DNA from: Candidatus Hydrogenedentota bacterium
Lineage (GTDB): Bacteria > Hydrogenedentota > Hydrogenedentia > Hydrogenedentales > CAITNO01
Assembly (NCBI GenBank): GCA_023145975.1
Contig: JAGLCZ010000308.1
Span: 1 to 10,641 of the forward strand
DNA length: 10,641 bases
Reading direction: 5' to 3'
Under the pieces are notes generated by a model that did not search any database, had not been told where the DNA came from, and saw only the letters and a list, made by a program, of their open reading frames with translations. The translations under genes were made by a program, and so were the position numbers. Shown here piece after piece: positions 1 to 6,833 of the stretch; the stretch's first letter is position 1, and each line of letters starts with the position of its first letter.

Positions 1-157
1 TGTGAGTGTAGTCGTTGAAGATGTGGTGATTCCAGCAGTTACAGTCGATAGCACCCCCGATAATTCCGGAGGTGATGTGATTCCCGATGTTGACAGTGAT
101 GTCGTTGAAGTACTCCCAAACGATATTGTGAAGACAGAGACGGAAGTTACCGAGTAA
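1..157 (+). CDS. C-terminal end of an unidentified acidic protein (5' end outside window)
   Basis: An open frame enters from the left edge (codons from base 2) and stops at TAA 155-157, giving the last 51 residues of a protein. The tail is rich in Val, Asp, Glu, Pro and Thr, with loosely repeated blocks of the type DVVIP / DVIPDV / DVVEVLP, and has no Cys, aromatic residue or membrane segment. Such a composition suggests a disordered or surface-exposed C-terminal extension rather than a folded enzyme core. The stop lies 40 bases before the trxB start on the same strand, so the two are probably co-transcribed. I do not recognise the family, and too little is present to assign a function. The reading frame is supported only by its openness, its protein-like codon pattern and the fitting distance to the next gene. 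Confidence 0.6.
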   Translation, partial: VSVVVEDVVIPAVTVDSTPDNSGGDVIPDVDSDVVEVLPNDIVKTETEVTE

Positions 158-197
158 TACCGATTCTGTAATATTGATTATTAGAAAGACGTGTTTC

Positions 198-1142
198 ATG
201 GAAAAGCTATTAATTATTGGCGGCGGTCCTGCGGCTTGTACAGCAGCACTATATAGTGCACGCGCAGATCTCAGCCCTTTATGTTTTGAAGGCGAATTTA
301 CTTCAGAGGTGTTGCCTGGCGGTCAGTTGATGACAACTACGGAAATAGAGAATTTTCCCGGATACCCCGAAGGGATTTCCGGTCCGGAACTTATGGCGGA
401 TTTGAAAAAGCAGGCGGAACGTTTTGGTGCACGATTTACTTATAAGACTGTCACTCAAGTTGATTTTTCGGGGGTGCCTCTTAAAGTTATGACCCATGAC
501 GAGTCATTTGAGGTGAGTGCAGTTATTATTGCTACAGGTGCTACGGCCAGATATCTTGGCTTGGAATCGGAAAAACGTTTTTTGAATAAGGGCGTTTCTG
601 CCTGTGCTACTTGTGACGGGGCTTTGCCGCGCTTTCGTGGGCAAACAGTAGTGGTAGTTGGCGGCGGCGATACGGCTATGGAAGAGGCATTGTTTCTTGC
701 TAATTTCGCGGGGCAGGTTCATGTCATTCATAGACGTGATAAGTTCCGTGCCAGTAAAGTTATGGGCGAGCGGGTTGTGGATCATCCCAAGATCAAGGTT
801 GAGTGGAATTCCGTTGTGGATGAAGTGCTTGGAGATGATTCCGACGGGGTAACAGGGGTACGCTTGCGCGATACTGTTTCTGATGCAGTGCGCGAGGTGG
901 CGTGTGTGGGCTATTTCGCCGCCATAGGGCATAAGCCCAATACGGATTTATTCGATGGAGTTCTCGATAAGGAACCCTCGGGATATTTGGTTACTAAGTC
1001 TGACAGTACATATACAAATGTTGCTGGCGTGTTCGCCTGTGGAGATGTTCAGGATAAAACCTATCGTCAGGCAATAACAGCGGCTGGAAGCGGGTGCATG
1101 GCGGCTATTGATGTTACGCGGTGGTTAGAGGGACAAGAGTAG
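198..1142 (+). CDS. trxB: thioredoxin reductase (NADPH, FAD-dependent)
   Basis: Cytoplasmic flavoenzyme that passes electrons from NADPH through FAD and an active-site disulfide to thioredoxin. The 314-residue protein has the usual length and order of the low-molecular-weight bacterial type. It has an N-terminal FAD-binding GGGPAA motif (residues 8-13), the GGQLMTTTEIENFPGYP segment, the redox motif CATCD with Cys136 and Cys139, the NADPH-binding GGGDTAMEE followed by HRR at 178-180, and a C-terminal FAD-binding CGD ending at Asp283. The frame opens at ATG 174, but I place the start at ATG 198 because the FAD-binding strand MEKLLIIGGG then begins at the protein end as in the family; AGAAAG lies 10-15 bases upstream as a weak ribosome binding site. 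An F-domain membrane protein follows after 61 bases on the same strand. Identification is very secure; the exact start slightly less so. Confidence 0.95.
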   Translation: MEKLLIIGGGPAACTAALYSARADLSPLCFEGEFTSEVLPGGQLMTTTEIENFPGYPEGISGPELMADLKKQAERFGARFTYKTVTQVDFSGVPLKVMTHDESFEVSAVIIATGATARYLGLESEKRFLNKGVSACATCDGALPRFRGQTVVVVGGGDTAMEEALFLANFAGQVHVIHRRDKFRASKVMGERVVDHPKIKVEWNSVVDEVLGDDSDGVTGVRLRDTVSDAVREVACVGYFAAIGHKPNTDLFDGVLDKEPSGYLVTKSDSTYTNVAGVFACGDVQDKTYRQAITAAGSGCMAAIDVTRWLEGQE

Positions 1143-1203
1143 TTCTTCCCTGCGTTTTTTCAGTATGCCCCACCATCCTCTCTGTGCCGGTAAAAGAGAT
1201 GCC

Positions 1204-2229
1204 ATGGGAATTTTATCATCAAAGTTGTCTTCCAAAGAAATGGCGTTGCTCTGTCGTGAACTCGCTACTACGTATGGTGCTGGAATACCGTTATTGAAGA
1301 CATTATACCTGGCATCACAACACAGTGGCTCTACGAAAATTCGGCACATGCTGACGCGTATAGGGGATGCCATTCAGGACGGTGCAACTTTTGATGCGGC
1401 TGTCCGCAAAGAAGATTCTCTATTACCGGATATGTTTATAGAGGTGATTCATGCAGGTGAGATTGGCGGACGACTTGATGAATTGCTCCTTGATTTGGCA
1501 GCATATTATGAGGGGGTATGGAAAATGTGGCGTTCCGTGCTGGGTGCCATGGTTTACCCGCTTCTTCAACTGAATGCTGCATGGTTTTTAGGCACATTTT
1601 CACTGGGGCTGGTGAAAAAATTCAGTGCTTTACCTACAGAACGTTTTGTTATGCGTGAATACGTATCTAATTATTTTATATTTCAATTTAAGGCAGTTTT
1701 TGTTTTCTTGCTGATTGTGGCGGTGTTAATTGCATTGGGCCGCGCCGGGTTACTTCAAATGCCCTGGGCAATGTTCAAAAATGCTGTCTGGCCTATTCGT
1801 TATATTTCTAATAAGTTTGCTATGGCTCGTTTTTTTCGTACACTGGCGTTACTGGTCGGTTCTGGATTAAATATTCGTCGGTGTATTGAACGCAGTGCAG
1901 CTGTTACCATGAACCCGTTTATTGAGCAGGATTTGCTGAAAGCAATTCCAATAATAATAAATGGGGGCACGTTGGTGGAGGCATTTTCTGGGTGCAGTTA
2001 TATTAGTCGTGTTGGACATGAGATGATTGCTGTAGGCGAAAAAAGCGGTCGTCTTGATGAAACCCTGAAAAAAGTTGCAGAATACTACTATAATGATGCG
2101 CAGGCTGCAGTAAATATGGCAACAAAACTGCTCGTTGTCGCTACGGTGTTGTTTGTTGGCGTTATTATAGGAATGATTGTAATTTCTTTTTATTCGAACC
2201 TTTATGGGTCGTTACTGAATAAAATATGA
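1204..2229 (+). CDS. type II secretion / type IV pilus F-domain inner-membrane platform protein (GspF/PilC family)
   Basis: Polytopic inner-membrane protein of the T2SF family, the platform subunit that couples the assembly ATPase to pseudopilus or pilus growth. The 341-residue product carries two copies of the F domain. Copy one (about 12-127) contains GEIGGRLDE at 85-93 and copy two (about 220-305) contains GEKSGRLDE at 278-286; both are followed by the helical AxYYE/AEYYY stretch. Hydrophobic segments lie near 122-145, 168-190 and 304-328, matching the usual three membrane spans. It is shorter than typical GspF/PilC (about 400 residues) because little of the N-terminal cytoplasmic extension precedes copy one. 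The frame opens at ATG 1165, but ATG 1204 is preferred: it has AAAAGAGA just upstream, whereas 1165 has no ribosome binding site. No ATPase, pilin or secretin gene is visible, so which machine it serves is unknown. Confidence 0.88.
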   Translation: MGILSSKLSSKEMALLCRELATTYGAGIPLLKTLYLASQHSGSTKIRHMLTRIGDAIQDGATFDAAVRKEDSLLPDMFIEVIHAGEIGGRLDELLLDLAAYYEGVWKMWRSVLGAMVYPLLQLNAAWFLGTFSLGLVKKFSALPTERFVMREYVSNYFIFQFKAVFVFLLIVAVLIALGRAGLLQMPWAMFKNAVWPIRYISNKFAMARFFRTLALLVGSGLNIRRCIERSAAVTMNPFIEQDLLKAIPIIINGGTLVEAFSGCSYISRVGHEMIAVGEKSGRLDETLKKVAEYYYNDAQAAVNMATKLLVVATVLFVGVIIGMIVISFYSNLYGSLLNKI

Positions 2230-2264
2230 TAGTGAAGTTTTTTAAAAATGGAGTAATTAGATAG

Positions 2265-2813
2265 ATGGATGACGAAGGACATACATTACAAGCATTTCAT
2301 GATGAACCATCGGAAGTAGAGCCTAAGGATTGGACTACGTGGATATGGATTGGGATAGTCCTTTTATTTGCAGGTATGCTTATTTTCTTCTGGATGGCCA
2401 GAAGCCCACGCCCCGTGGTCACCAGCGTCCGGGTAAAACACATACTGATTTCTTTTGACAGCAGCGACCCTGTTGCTCGTGGAAGAGCATTTGAGCGTAT
2501 TTCCGAGTTGCGTGAGCAATTAATAACAGGGAAAGATTTTGATAGTTTGGCACGTTCTAATTCGGATGATACTGTTTCTGCACGTCGCGGTGGTGATTTG
2601 GGATGGGCACCGCGAGATACATACGCGGCATCTTTTGAAGAGTATTGCTGGGGCGGGGTTGTTGGTAAAATTAGTGATGTAATACAAACGCAATTTGGGT
2701 TCCATATTATCCTCATCGTAGATCGGCATATTGCAGATGCAGAACTCTATGAAGCTGAACTGGAACAACGTGCTTTTGAGGAAATGCGTAGTCAGAATAA
2801 AGATGAAAACTAA
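2265..2813 (+). CDS. single-pass membrane protein with a PpiC/parvulin-type peptidyl-prolyl isomerase domain
   Basis: 182 residues: an acidic N-terminal segment (1-25), one hydrophobic segment (about 27-45, rich in Trp, Ile, Leu and Phe), then a rotamase domain (about 55-154) and a charged tail. Parvulin hallmarks are the opening VKHILI (His59), the SxSDDxxSARRGGDLGW block (about 98-114) and the closing QTQFGFHII (His147). Parvulins catalyse cis-trans isomerisation of Xaa-Pro bonds and often act as envelope foldases. GGAG lies 11 bases before the ATG, and the gene starts 35 bases after the F-domain gene, so the two are probably co-transcribed. Flanking charges are unusual: almost all positive residues (Arg46, Arg49, Arg56, Lys58) lie on the C-terminal side of the membrane segment, so which side of the membrane holds the isomerase is not certain. 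Domain identity is secure; the physiological client is unknown. Confidence 0.88.
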   Translation: MDDEGHTLQAFHDEPSEVEPKDWTTWIWIGIVLLFAGMLIFFWMARSPRPVVTSVRVKHILISFDSSDPVARGRAFERISELREQLITGKDFDSLARSNSDDTVSARRGGDLGWAPRDTYAASFEEYCWGGVVGKISDVIQTQFGFHIILIVDRHIADAELYEAELEQRAFEEMRSQNKDEN

Positions 2814-2814
2814 T

Positions 2815-2845
2815 GTGACAGGAATATTTAGGTTGTTGGTATTAA
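2815..2845 (+). promoter_or_regulatory. weak candidate promoter upstream of argS
   Basis: GTGACA (2815-2820) resembles a -35 element in five of six positions and TATTAA (2840-2845) a -10 element in four of six, but the 19-base spacer is longer than optimal. It would place the start of an argS transcript about 60 bases before the TTG codon. It is the best match I see in the 98-base gap; argS could equally be read through from the upstream genes. Confidence 0.22.
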
Positions 2846-2872
2846 ACTAAAGAAGCACCATCACATTTTATC

Positions 2873-2898
2873 TGCTGTCTGAGTTACAGCATATTTTT
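2873..2898 (+). terminator. small hairpin plus short T-run before argS (weak terminator or attenuator)
   Basis: TGCTGT (2873-2878) pairs perfectly with ACAGCA (2886-2891) around a 7-base loop and is followed at once by TATTTTT. This has the shape of a weak intrinsic terminator: a 6-bp stem, half GC, with only five consecutive T. It ends just before the argS ribosome binding site, so it could end the upstream transcript or tune read-through into argS. Confidence 0.4.
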
Positions 2899-2899
2899 C

Positions 2900-2906
2900 G
2901 GAGGAA
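2900..2906 (+). promoter_or_regulatory. strong ribosome binding site fixing the TTG start of argS
   Basis: GGAGGAA is an almost complete anti-Shine-Dalgarno match and ends 5 bases before TTG 2912. There is no ATG or GTG in frame nearby, and the protein N-terminus from this TTG (MKLSTPIIEAI) matches where the ArgRS N-terminal domain should begin. Confidence 0.8.
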
Positions 2907-2911
2907 TCCTT

Positions 2912-4609
2912 TTGAAACTATCTACTCCTATTATTGAGGCAATCTGCAATTCCTATCCTGAAGTGGATGTATCCGACTTCATATTTAGTACTCCACCAAC
3001 GCTTGAACTGGGTGACATGGCAGTTCCTATGTTTCCGTTGGCAAAAAAAATGCGAAAAGCACCGCATGTAATTGCCCGGGAGATTGCCGCTACCATTGAA
3101 GGTAACGATCACATTGCATCGGCTACAGCGACTGGTCCCTATATAAATTTCAAACTGAATCGCGCACATGTTGGTGCAGGAATTATTGACGCTATTCTTA
3201 AAGCCGGTAAGCAGTGGGGCAGTAATGCATCGGGGGTTGGGCAAAAAGTATTAATTGAACACACCAGTATTAATCCCAATGCCAGCCCTCATGTAGGTCG
3301 TGGTCGTTGTGCCATGATTGGTGATAGTATTACGCGCTTGCTGCGGTTTGAGGGGTATGATGTTGAAGTGCACTACTATGTGAATGACATGGGGCGACAG
3401 ATTGGGTTATTGGTATTAATTGCAGATGAATTAGAAAACTTGACTTTTGATCAGATACTTGATGCTTATGTTACGGCTAATCAACGGGCTAAGGAAGATC
3501 CTGAATTTGCACAACGTGGTTATGATCTCCTTGCACGTATAGAAGACGGCGATCCAGAGATTCAACGAAAATTCCATGATGTAACCGACTTGTGCTTGCG
3601 GGGGCAGTTGGCGGTGCTGGAGCGTCTTAATGTTTCTTATGATGTTTTCGACAAAGAATCTCTTTATATAAATGATCCGCGACTGAAACTAATTGAGCAT
3701 GCTTTGACTGAGACCGGGGCGCTTTTTACGGACGAGAAAGAGCGGCGTGTGGTTGATTTATCTAAACTGGGCTATCAGCCCGAAGAGGGGCGTTACTTTG
3801 TATTGCGGCGTGCCAATGGCTCTTCCATGTACGGCTGTCGTGATTTGGTGTACTCCATGGATAAGCAGGAAAAAGGTGCATCCCTTACCATGATGGTACT
3901 TGGCGAGGATCATAAACTTTATGCACAGCAGATGGCATTGATGCTTGAAGCGTCCGGTGTTCCTGCCCCGGAAGTTGTTTATTATGCTTATATTTTGCTT
4001 AAAGACGGGAAGATGTCTACACGCCAGGGTAAAGTGGTCTTATTAGCTGATTTTCTTGATCAAGCAAGTGAACGGGCACGGGAACGTGTTGCAGAGCAGT
4101 TCCCTGATCTCTCCAATGAGGAGCATGATGCGATTGCCGAGCAAGTGGCTGTTTCTGCAATTCGTTTTGCAGTATTGCGTGTGAAATCTAACAAAAATGT
4201 TACCTTCGATATGGAATCAGCGTTGTCTTTTCAAGGGGATACAGGGCCCTATATCCAGTATAGTTGTGCGCGTATACGTTCTATTTTGAGAAAAAGTGAA
4301 GTTCCTATTCCTGAAAAATCGGATTCATTATTTTGTGTAAGTACTGATGCAGAGTGGAGTCTTTTGCTGAAGTTGACATCTTTTACTGAGGTGGTGGCTG
4401 ATGCTGCGACACAGCGTGTCTGTGCACCTATAGCCAATTATGCACTGGAACTGGCACATACATTTACTTCCTTTTACCATGACTGTCCTGTACTGACAGC
4501 CGGTGATCCCAATGTTACAAATATGCGTCTGCTTCTGTGTTGTGCAACACTGCAGACGTTGAGTAATGCACTCCATTTATTGGGTATTGAAACACCAGAA
4601 AGAATGTAG
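2912..4609 (+). CDS. argS: arginyl-tRNA synthetase (class I)
   Basis: Cytoplasmic enzyme that charges tRNA-Arg with arginine using ATP. The 565 residues are a normal length. An N-terminal additional domain typical of ArgRS (about 1-95) precedes the class I catalytic core. The HIGH-type signature appears as NPNASPHVGRGR with His127 and Arg130, followed by GDSITRLLRFEGYDVE and the conserved YYVNDMGRQI. The second signature is KMSTR at 367-371, a clear KMSKS-type loop. A C-terminal DALR-type anticodon-binding domain starts near 448 (IQYSCARIRSIL) and ends with the usual LLGIETPERM. The fourth position of the HIGH motif is Arg rather than His, which is unusual. The start is TTG, set by a strong GGAGGAA. 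Its transcription may depend on the upstream operon or on a promoter in the preceding 98 bases. Convergent with the hydrolase gene, with 51 bases between the two stops. Confidence 0.95.
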   Translation: MKLSTPIIEAICNSYPEVDVSDFIFSTPPTLELGDMAVPMFPLAKKMRKAPHVIAREIAATIEGNDHIASATATGPYINFKLNRAHVGAGIIDAILKAGKQWGSNASGVGQKVLIEHTSINPNASPHVGRGRCAMIGDSITRLLRFEGYDVEVHYYVNDMGRQIGLLVLIADELENLTFDQILDAYVTANQRAKEDPEFAQRGYDLLARIEDGDPEIQRKFHDVTDLCLRGQLAVLERLNVSYDVFDKESLYINDPRLKLIEHALTETGALFTDEKERRVVDLSKLGYQPEEGRYFVLRRANGSSMYGCRDLVYSMDKQEKGASLTMMVLGEDHKLYAQQMALMLEASGVPAPEVVYYAYILLKDGKMSTRQGKVVLLADFLDQASERARERVAEQFPDLSNEEHDAIAEQVAVSAIRFAVLRVKSNKNVTFDMESALSFQGDTGPYIQYSCARIRSILRKSEVPIPEKSDSLFCVSTDAEWSLLLKLTSFTEVVADAATQRVCAPIANYALELAHTFTSFYHDCPVLTAGDPNVTNMRLLLCCATLQTLSNALHLLGIETPERM

Positions 4610-4625
4610 TTGAGTTTCGGGTGTT
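4591..4625. terminator. imperfect hairpin across the argS stop codon
   Basis: AACACC (4591-4596) pairs with GGTGTT (4620-4625); after an A-G mismatch, GAAA (4598-4601) pairs with TTTC (4615-4618) around a 13-base loop. It lies between two convergent genes, where a terminator is expected, but no clear T-run follows on either strand. No better terminator is visible in 4610-4660. Confidence 0.25.
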
Positions 4626-4660
4626 ATAGTATTTATCCTGGAATTCTGTTTTATTTAGAT

Positions 4661-6670
4661 TCAAAATGTCGGAATATGAGCGTTGACTATTTTTAGTGTA
4701 TTTTCGGGGATCAGGGTGACCATATCTGGAAGGTCATACCAGGAAAGGGCATCGTGAACTGTATTTATCAATTGATTTTTTGCCCGCGGTGTTCTTACCA
4801 CTTCATCCCATGAGGGGATGCCGTCGTGGAGAGAAATATGGGAGAACATATCGGGAAATAATGCGGCGGTGTGTAGTGCGGGGACTGTGGGGCTGCCAAC
4901 AGCAATTAGACGGATACCGTGTTCTTCGTCATTTATTTTCTCCTGTAGATAGGCGACTGCAGCACGAATATCATCGATTCGCATTCCTACGTATGTTTTC
5001 TTAAGTAGATATGCAGTGAAAAAGTCTTGCCAGTCTGTCCCAATATATCCATGCCATCCTTTTGGATTTTGTATGCCGCGGGTTTCGCCCATACCTCTCA
5101 ATTCTACAGCAAATACGGCGTGCCCCTTTGCTAGTAATGGAGAGGATATGCCATCGGATGCAAATACATGCTGCTTTCCTGATTCATGTACTACAAGCAC
5201 ATAGTCTTCCGTAAATTTTCGTGGGGTTGCCAAAATGGCAGTAAGTATAATTCCAGGCTCAGGATGAATAAGGATTGTTTCTATATCTGTATTTTTCTTG
5301 GTAGTAATTTTTAGTGTTGTTATTGTTGGGTGTATATCATTATTACTGCAGGAAGTCAGCTGCATGATTTTCTGCCGGAATTTGTTATCGTCAGTTTGGC
5401 TACGGAATAGTTTACGTTTTTTCTTAAGGTTTTCAGCACGATCTGCATTCAAGTCAAGTATAGATACAGCACCTTCCAGGAGCATGACTTGTCCGTCTGG
5501 AGTACATTGTGCTTCCTTATCGGAAAAGATAGAGAAATTCTGTTCCTTTATAACGCAATCCCTTTCCAGAAGCCAACGGCTCATCCATCTGGCTGCCCCT
5601 TCACGGAGGGGTTGTGAAAATCCATGTGTTGCATCATACTCAATAATATCTACACGTTCAGCGTATCCAAGACGCGTGAACAGCCGTTTGGCTTCACGAA
5701 ATGTATTCCACGTACCTGAGATATCAAAGAAATCATGGGTAGCAGCGCAAAGCAGTGTGGGTTTAGGTGCGCGTTGATGGATATAGTCGGCATGGTTCAT
5801 CCCGAAGGCTACTTGCCCAAAAATATTTTGCTCAGCATCTTGTGCTCCTATTGTATTTAATAGAGAATCAAAGGATGTCAGGTAGCATGAGGGGGCAGCG
5901 CATACGATACGGTCATCAAGCGCCATCAGGTAACTCGTGAGTGTGCCGCCCCCGGAATTTCCTGTGCATCCAATGCGATTTGCAATAATGTCGCTGCGAC
6001 TTTGCAGATAGTCAATGGCACGCATACCGTCCCATATCCGATAGGAAGCAGTGTTTGCGCCGGTGAGAATTGCCCCTACACCGAGTAGGGTATGTTCTAA
6101 TGTTGTACCAAATTCATGTTTACCGTTTTTCTTCAAATATGCGTAACGTTCTCCTTGCCCGATCGGATCGTAGCAGAGTGCGGCCATACCGTTGGCAGCC
6201 AATAGCATGGATATGCGCTGATAAGTTTCGTTAGCTTTGCCGTTGGTACTGTGTCCACAGGGAACTAGAATACCCGGCCACGGTCCTGATGTCTTGGGGA
6301 GATAGAGAAGAGCCGTTACAAAATGATGAGGACGACTTTCAAAAAGTATCTTTTCCAAATAGAAGTTTTTGCGCTCAACTCTATCTGTAATTTGTGCATT
6401 TAGTGCAGTACGTTCTGGAAACCCTCCTAACTGTGTCAGGAAAAAGCGGTTCATTTTTTTCTGGTACGCAATAATATCATTTTCTGTTTTAAGGGATTCA
6501 TAAGTATTGCTGCGCGTTTCAAAACAATGGACGGCCTTTTCAAGAAAATAGCGATTCATCATTGTCGCCGCAGGTTTTTCATCAATTTGATTATTTAACA
6601 GCAAAAATGGGTCATTGGCAGACAGAACAGCAATAAGCAGACCCAGGTTCACAATGATTGTAGATAACAA
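4661..6670 (-). CDS. exported two-part alpha/beta hydrolase (acetyl-xylan-esterase-like), C-terminal half degenerate
   Basis: A 669-residue predicted secreted esterase or peptidase-like hydrolase. Residues 1-18 form a hydrophobic signal-peptide-like segment ending VLSA, with no basic residue in its n-region. The first alpha/beta hydrolase domain (about 110-370) is complete: GNSGGG with nucleophile Ser239, ATHDFFD with Asp313 (or Asp316), and ATHGFS with His349. Its DPIGQGER and PCGHSTNGK segments resemble acetyl-xylan-esterase/dienelactone-hydrolase-like proteins. The second part (about 470-669) starts like another hydrolase fold (VVHESGK, VELRGMGETRG, AVAYLQEK), but its elbow reads AVGSPTVPAL instead of GxSxG and the protein ends soon after a strand ending IVNAH, so it is probably non-catalytic. 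TTG 6670 is the start: AAGGAG lies 8 bases upstream and an in-frame TGA lies 15 bases before it. The Gfo/Idh/MocA gene precedes it by 163 bases. The substrate cannot be told; a sugar ester is a guess. Confidence 0.82.
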   Translation of the reverse strand: MLSTIIVNLGLLIAVLSANDPFLLLNNQIDEKPAATMMNRYFLEKAVHCFETRSNTYESLKTENDIIAYQKKMNRFFLTQLGGFPERTALNAQITDRVERKNFYLEKILFESRPHHFVTALLYLPKTSGPWPGILVPCGHSTNGKANETYQRISMLLAANGMAALCYDPIGQGERYAYLKKNGKHEFGTTLEHTLLGVGAILTGANTASYRIWDGMRAIDYLQSRSDIIANRIGCTGNSGGGTLTSYLMALDDRIVCAAPSCYLTSFDSLLNTIGAQDAEQNIFGQVAFGMNHADYIHQRAPKPTLLCAATHDFFDISGTWNTFREAKRLFTRLGYAERVDIIEYDATHGFSQPLREGAARWMSRWLLERDCVIKEQNFSIFSDKEAQCTPDGQVMLLEGAVSILDLNADRAENLKKKRKLFRSQTDDNKFRQKIMQLTSCSNNDIHPTITTLKITTKKNTDIETILIHPEPGIILTAILATPRKFTEDYVLVVHESGKQHVFASDGISSPLLAKGHAVFAVELRGMGETRGIQNPKGWHGYIGTDWQDFFTAYLLKKTYVGMRIDDIRAAVAYLQEKINDEEHGIRLIAVGSPTVPALHTAALFPDMFSHISLHDGIPSWDEVVRTPRAKNQLINTVHDALSWYDLPDMVTLIPENTLKIVNAHIPTF

Positions 6671-6678
6671 GATAAGTA

Positions 6679-6684
6679 CTCCTT
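6679..6684 (-). promoter_or_regulatory. ribosome binding site fixing the TTG start of the hydrolase
   Basis: On the - strand AAGGAG is followed after 8 bases by TTG 6670. The same frame has a TGA 15 bases upstream of the TTG and no ATG between, so this TTG is the first usable start codon. Confidence 0.75.
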
Positions 6685-6713
6685 TTCATATGTTTTGTCC
6701 AACTGCGAATATC

Positions 6714-6743
6714 GGGAATCATGTATGGATTTGATAGATTCCC
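6714..6743. repeat. perfect 7-bp inverted repeat in the hydrolase leader
   Basis: GGGAATC (6714-6720) and GATTCCC (6737-6743) are exact reverse complements separated by 16 bases, 44-73 bases upstream of the hydrolase start codon. The half-site centres are 23 bases apart, about two helical turns, so this could be a dimer-binding operator; it could also fold as a hairpin in the leader RNA. I find no convincing -35/-10 pair around it. Confidence 0.45.
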
Positions 6744-6769
6744 TGTTTCGTTATTCCTGTTTCCATTTT

Positions 6770-6804
6770 AAAAAAAATAGCGGAAGGTATAAAAACCTTC
6801 CGCT
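6770..6804 (-). terminator. intrinsic terminator of the Gfo/Idh/MocA gene
   Basis: On the - strand AGCGGAAGGT pairs perfectly over 10 bp with ACCTTCCGCT (stem arms 6795-6804 and 6779-6788) around a 6-base loop. One base later comes a run of eight T (6777-6770). It starts 29 bases after the stop codon of the oxidoreductase gene. The + strand side is followed by A, not T, so it acts in one direction. Confidence 0.9.
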
Positions 6805-6833
6805 GAAAAAAAAGATACTGAAAAAATAGATTC

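Noticed and set aside
504..932. 142-codon open frame on the - strand inside trxB
   Set aside because: It is antisense to a certain gene, has no ribosome binding site and no recognisable protein features; it is a shadow of codon use in trxB.
1165..1203. Earlier start of the F-domain gene at ATG 1165
   Set aside because: No ribosome binding site precedes it, and the extra 13 residues do not resemble the family N-terminus; ATG 1204 has AAAAGAGA upstream.
2815..2911. T-box riboswitch in front of argS
   Set aside because: The gap is only 98 bases and lacks the conserved T-box sequence and specifier stem; only one short hairpin is present.
5298..5777. 159-codon + strand frame inside the hydrolase gene
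   Set aside because: Opposite strand to a frame with an intact catalytic triad; composition is that of an antisense shadow.
6779..6804. Bidirectional terminator
   Set aside because: The stem is followed by a T-run only on the - strand; the + strand side is followed by A residues, and no + strand gene ends there.
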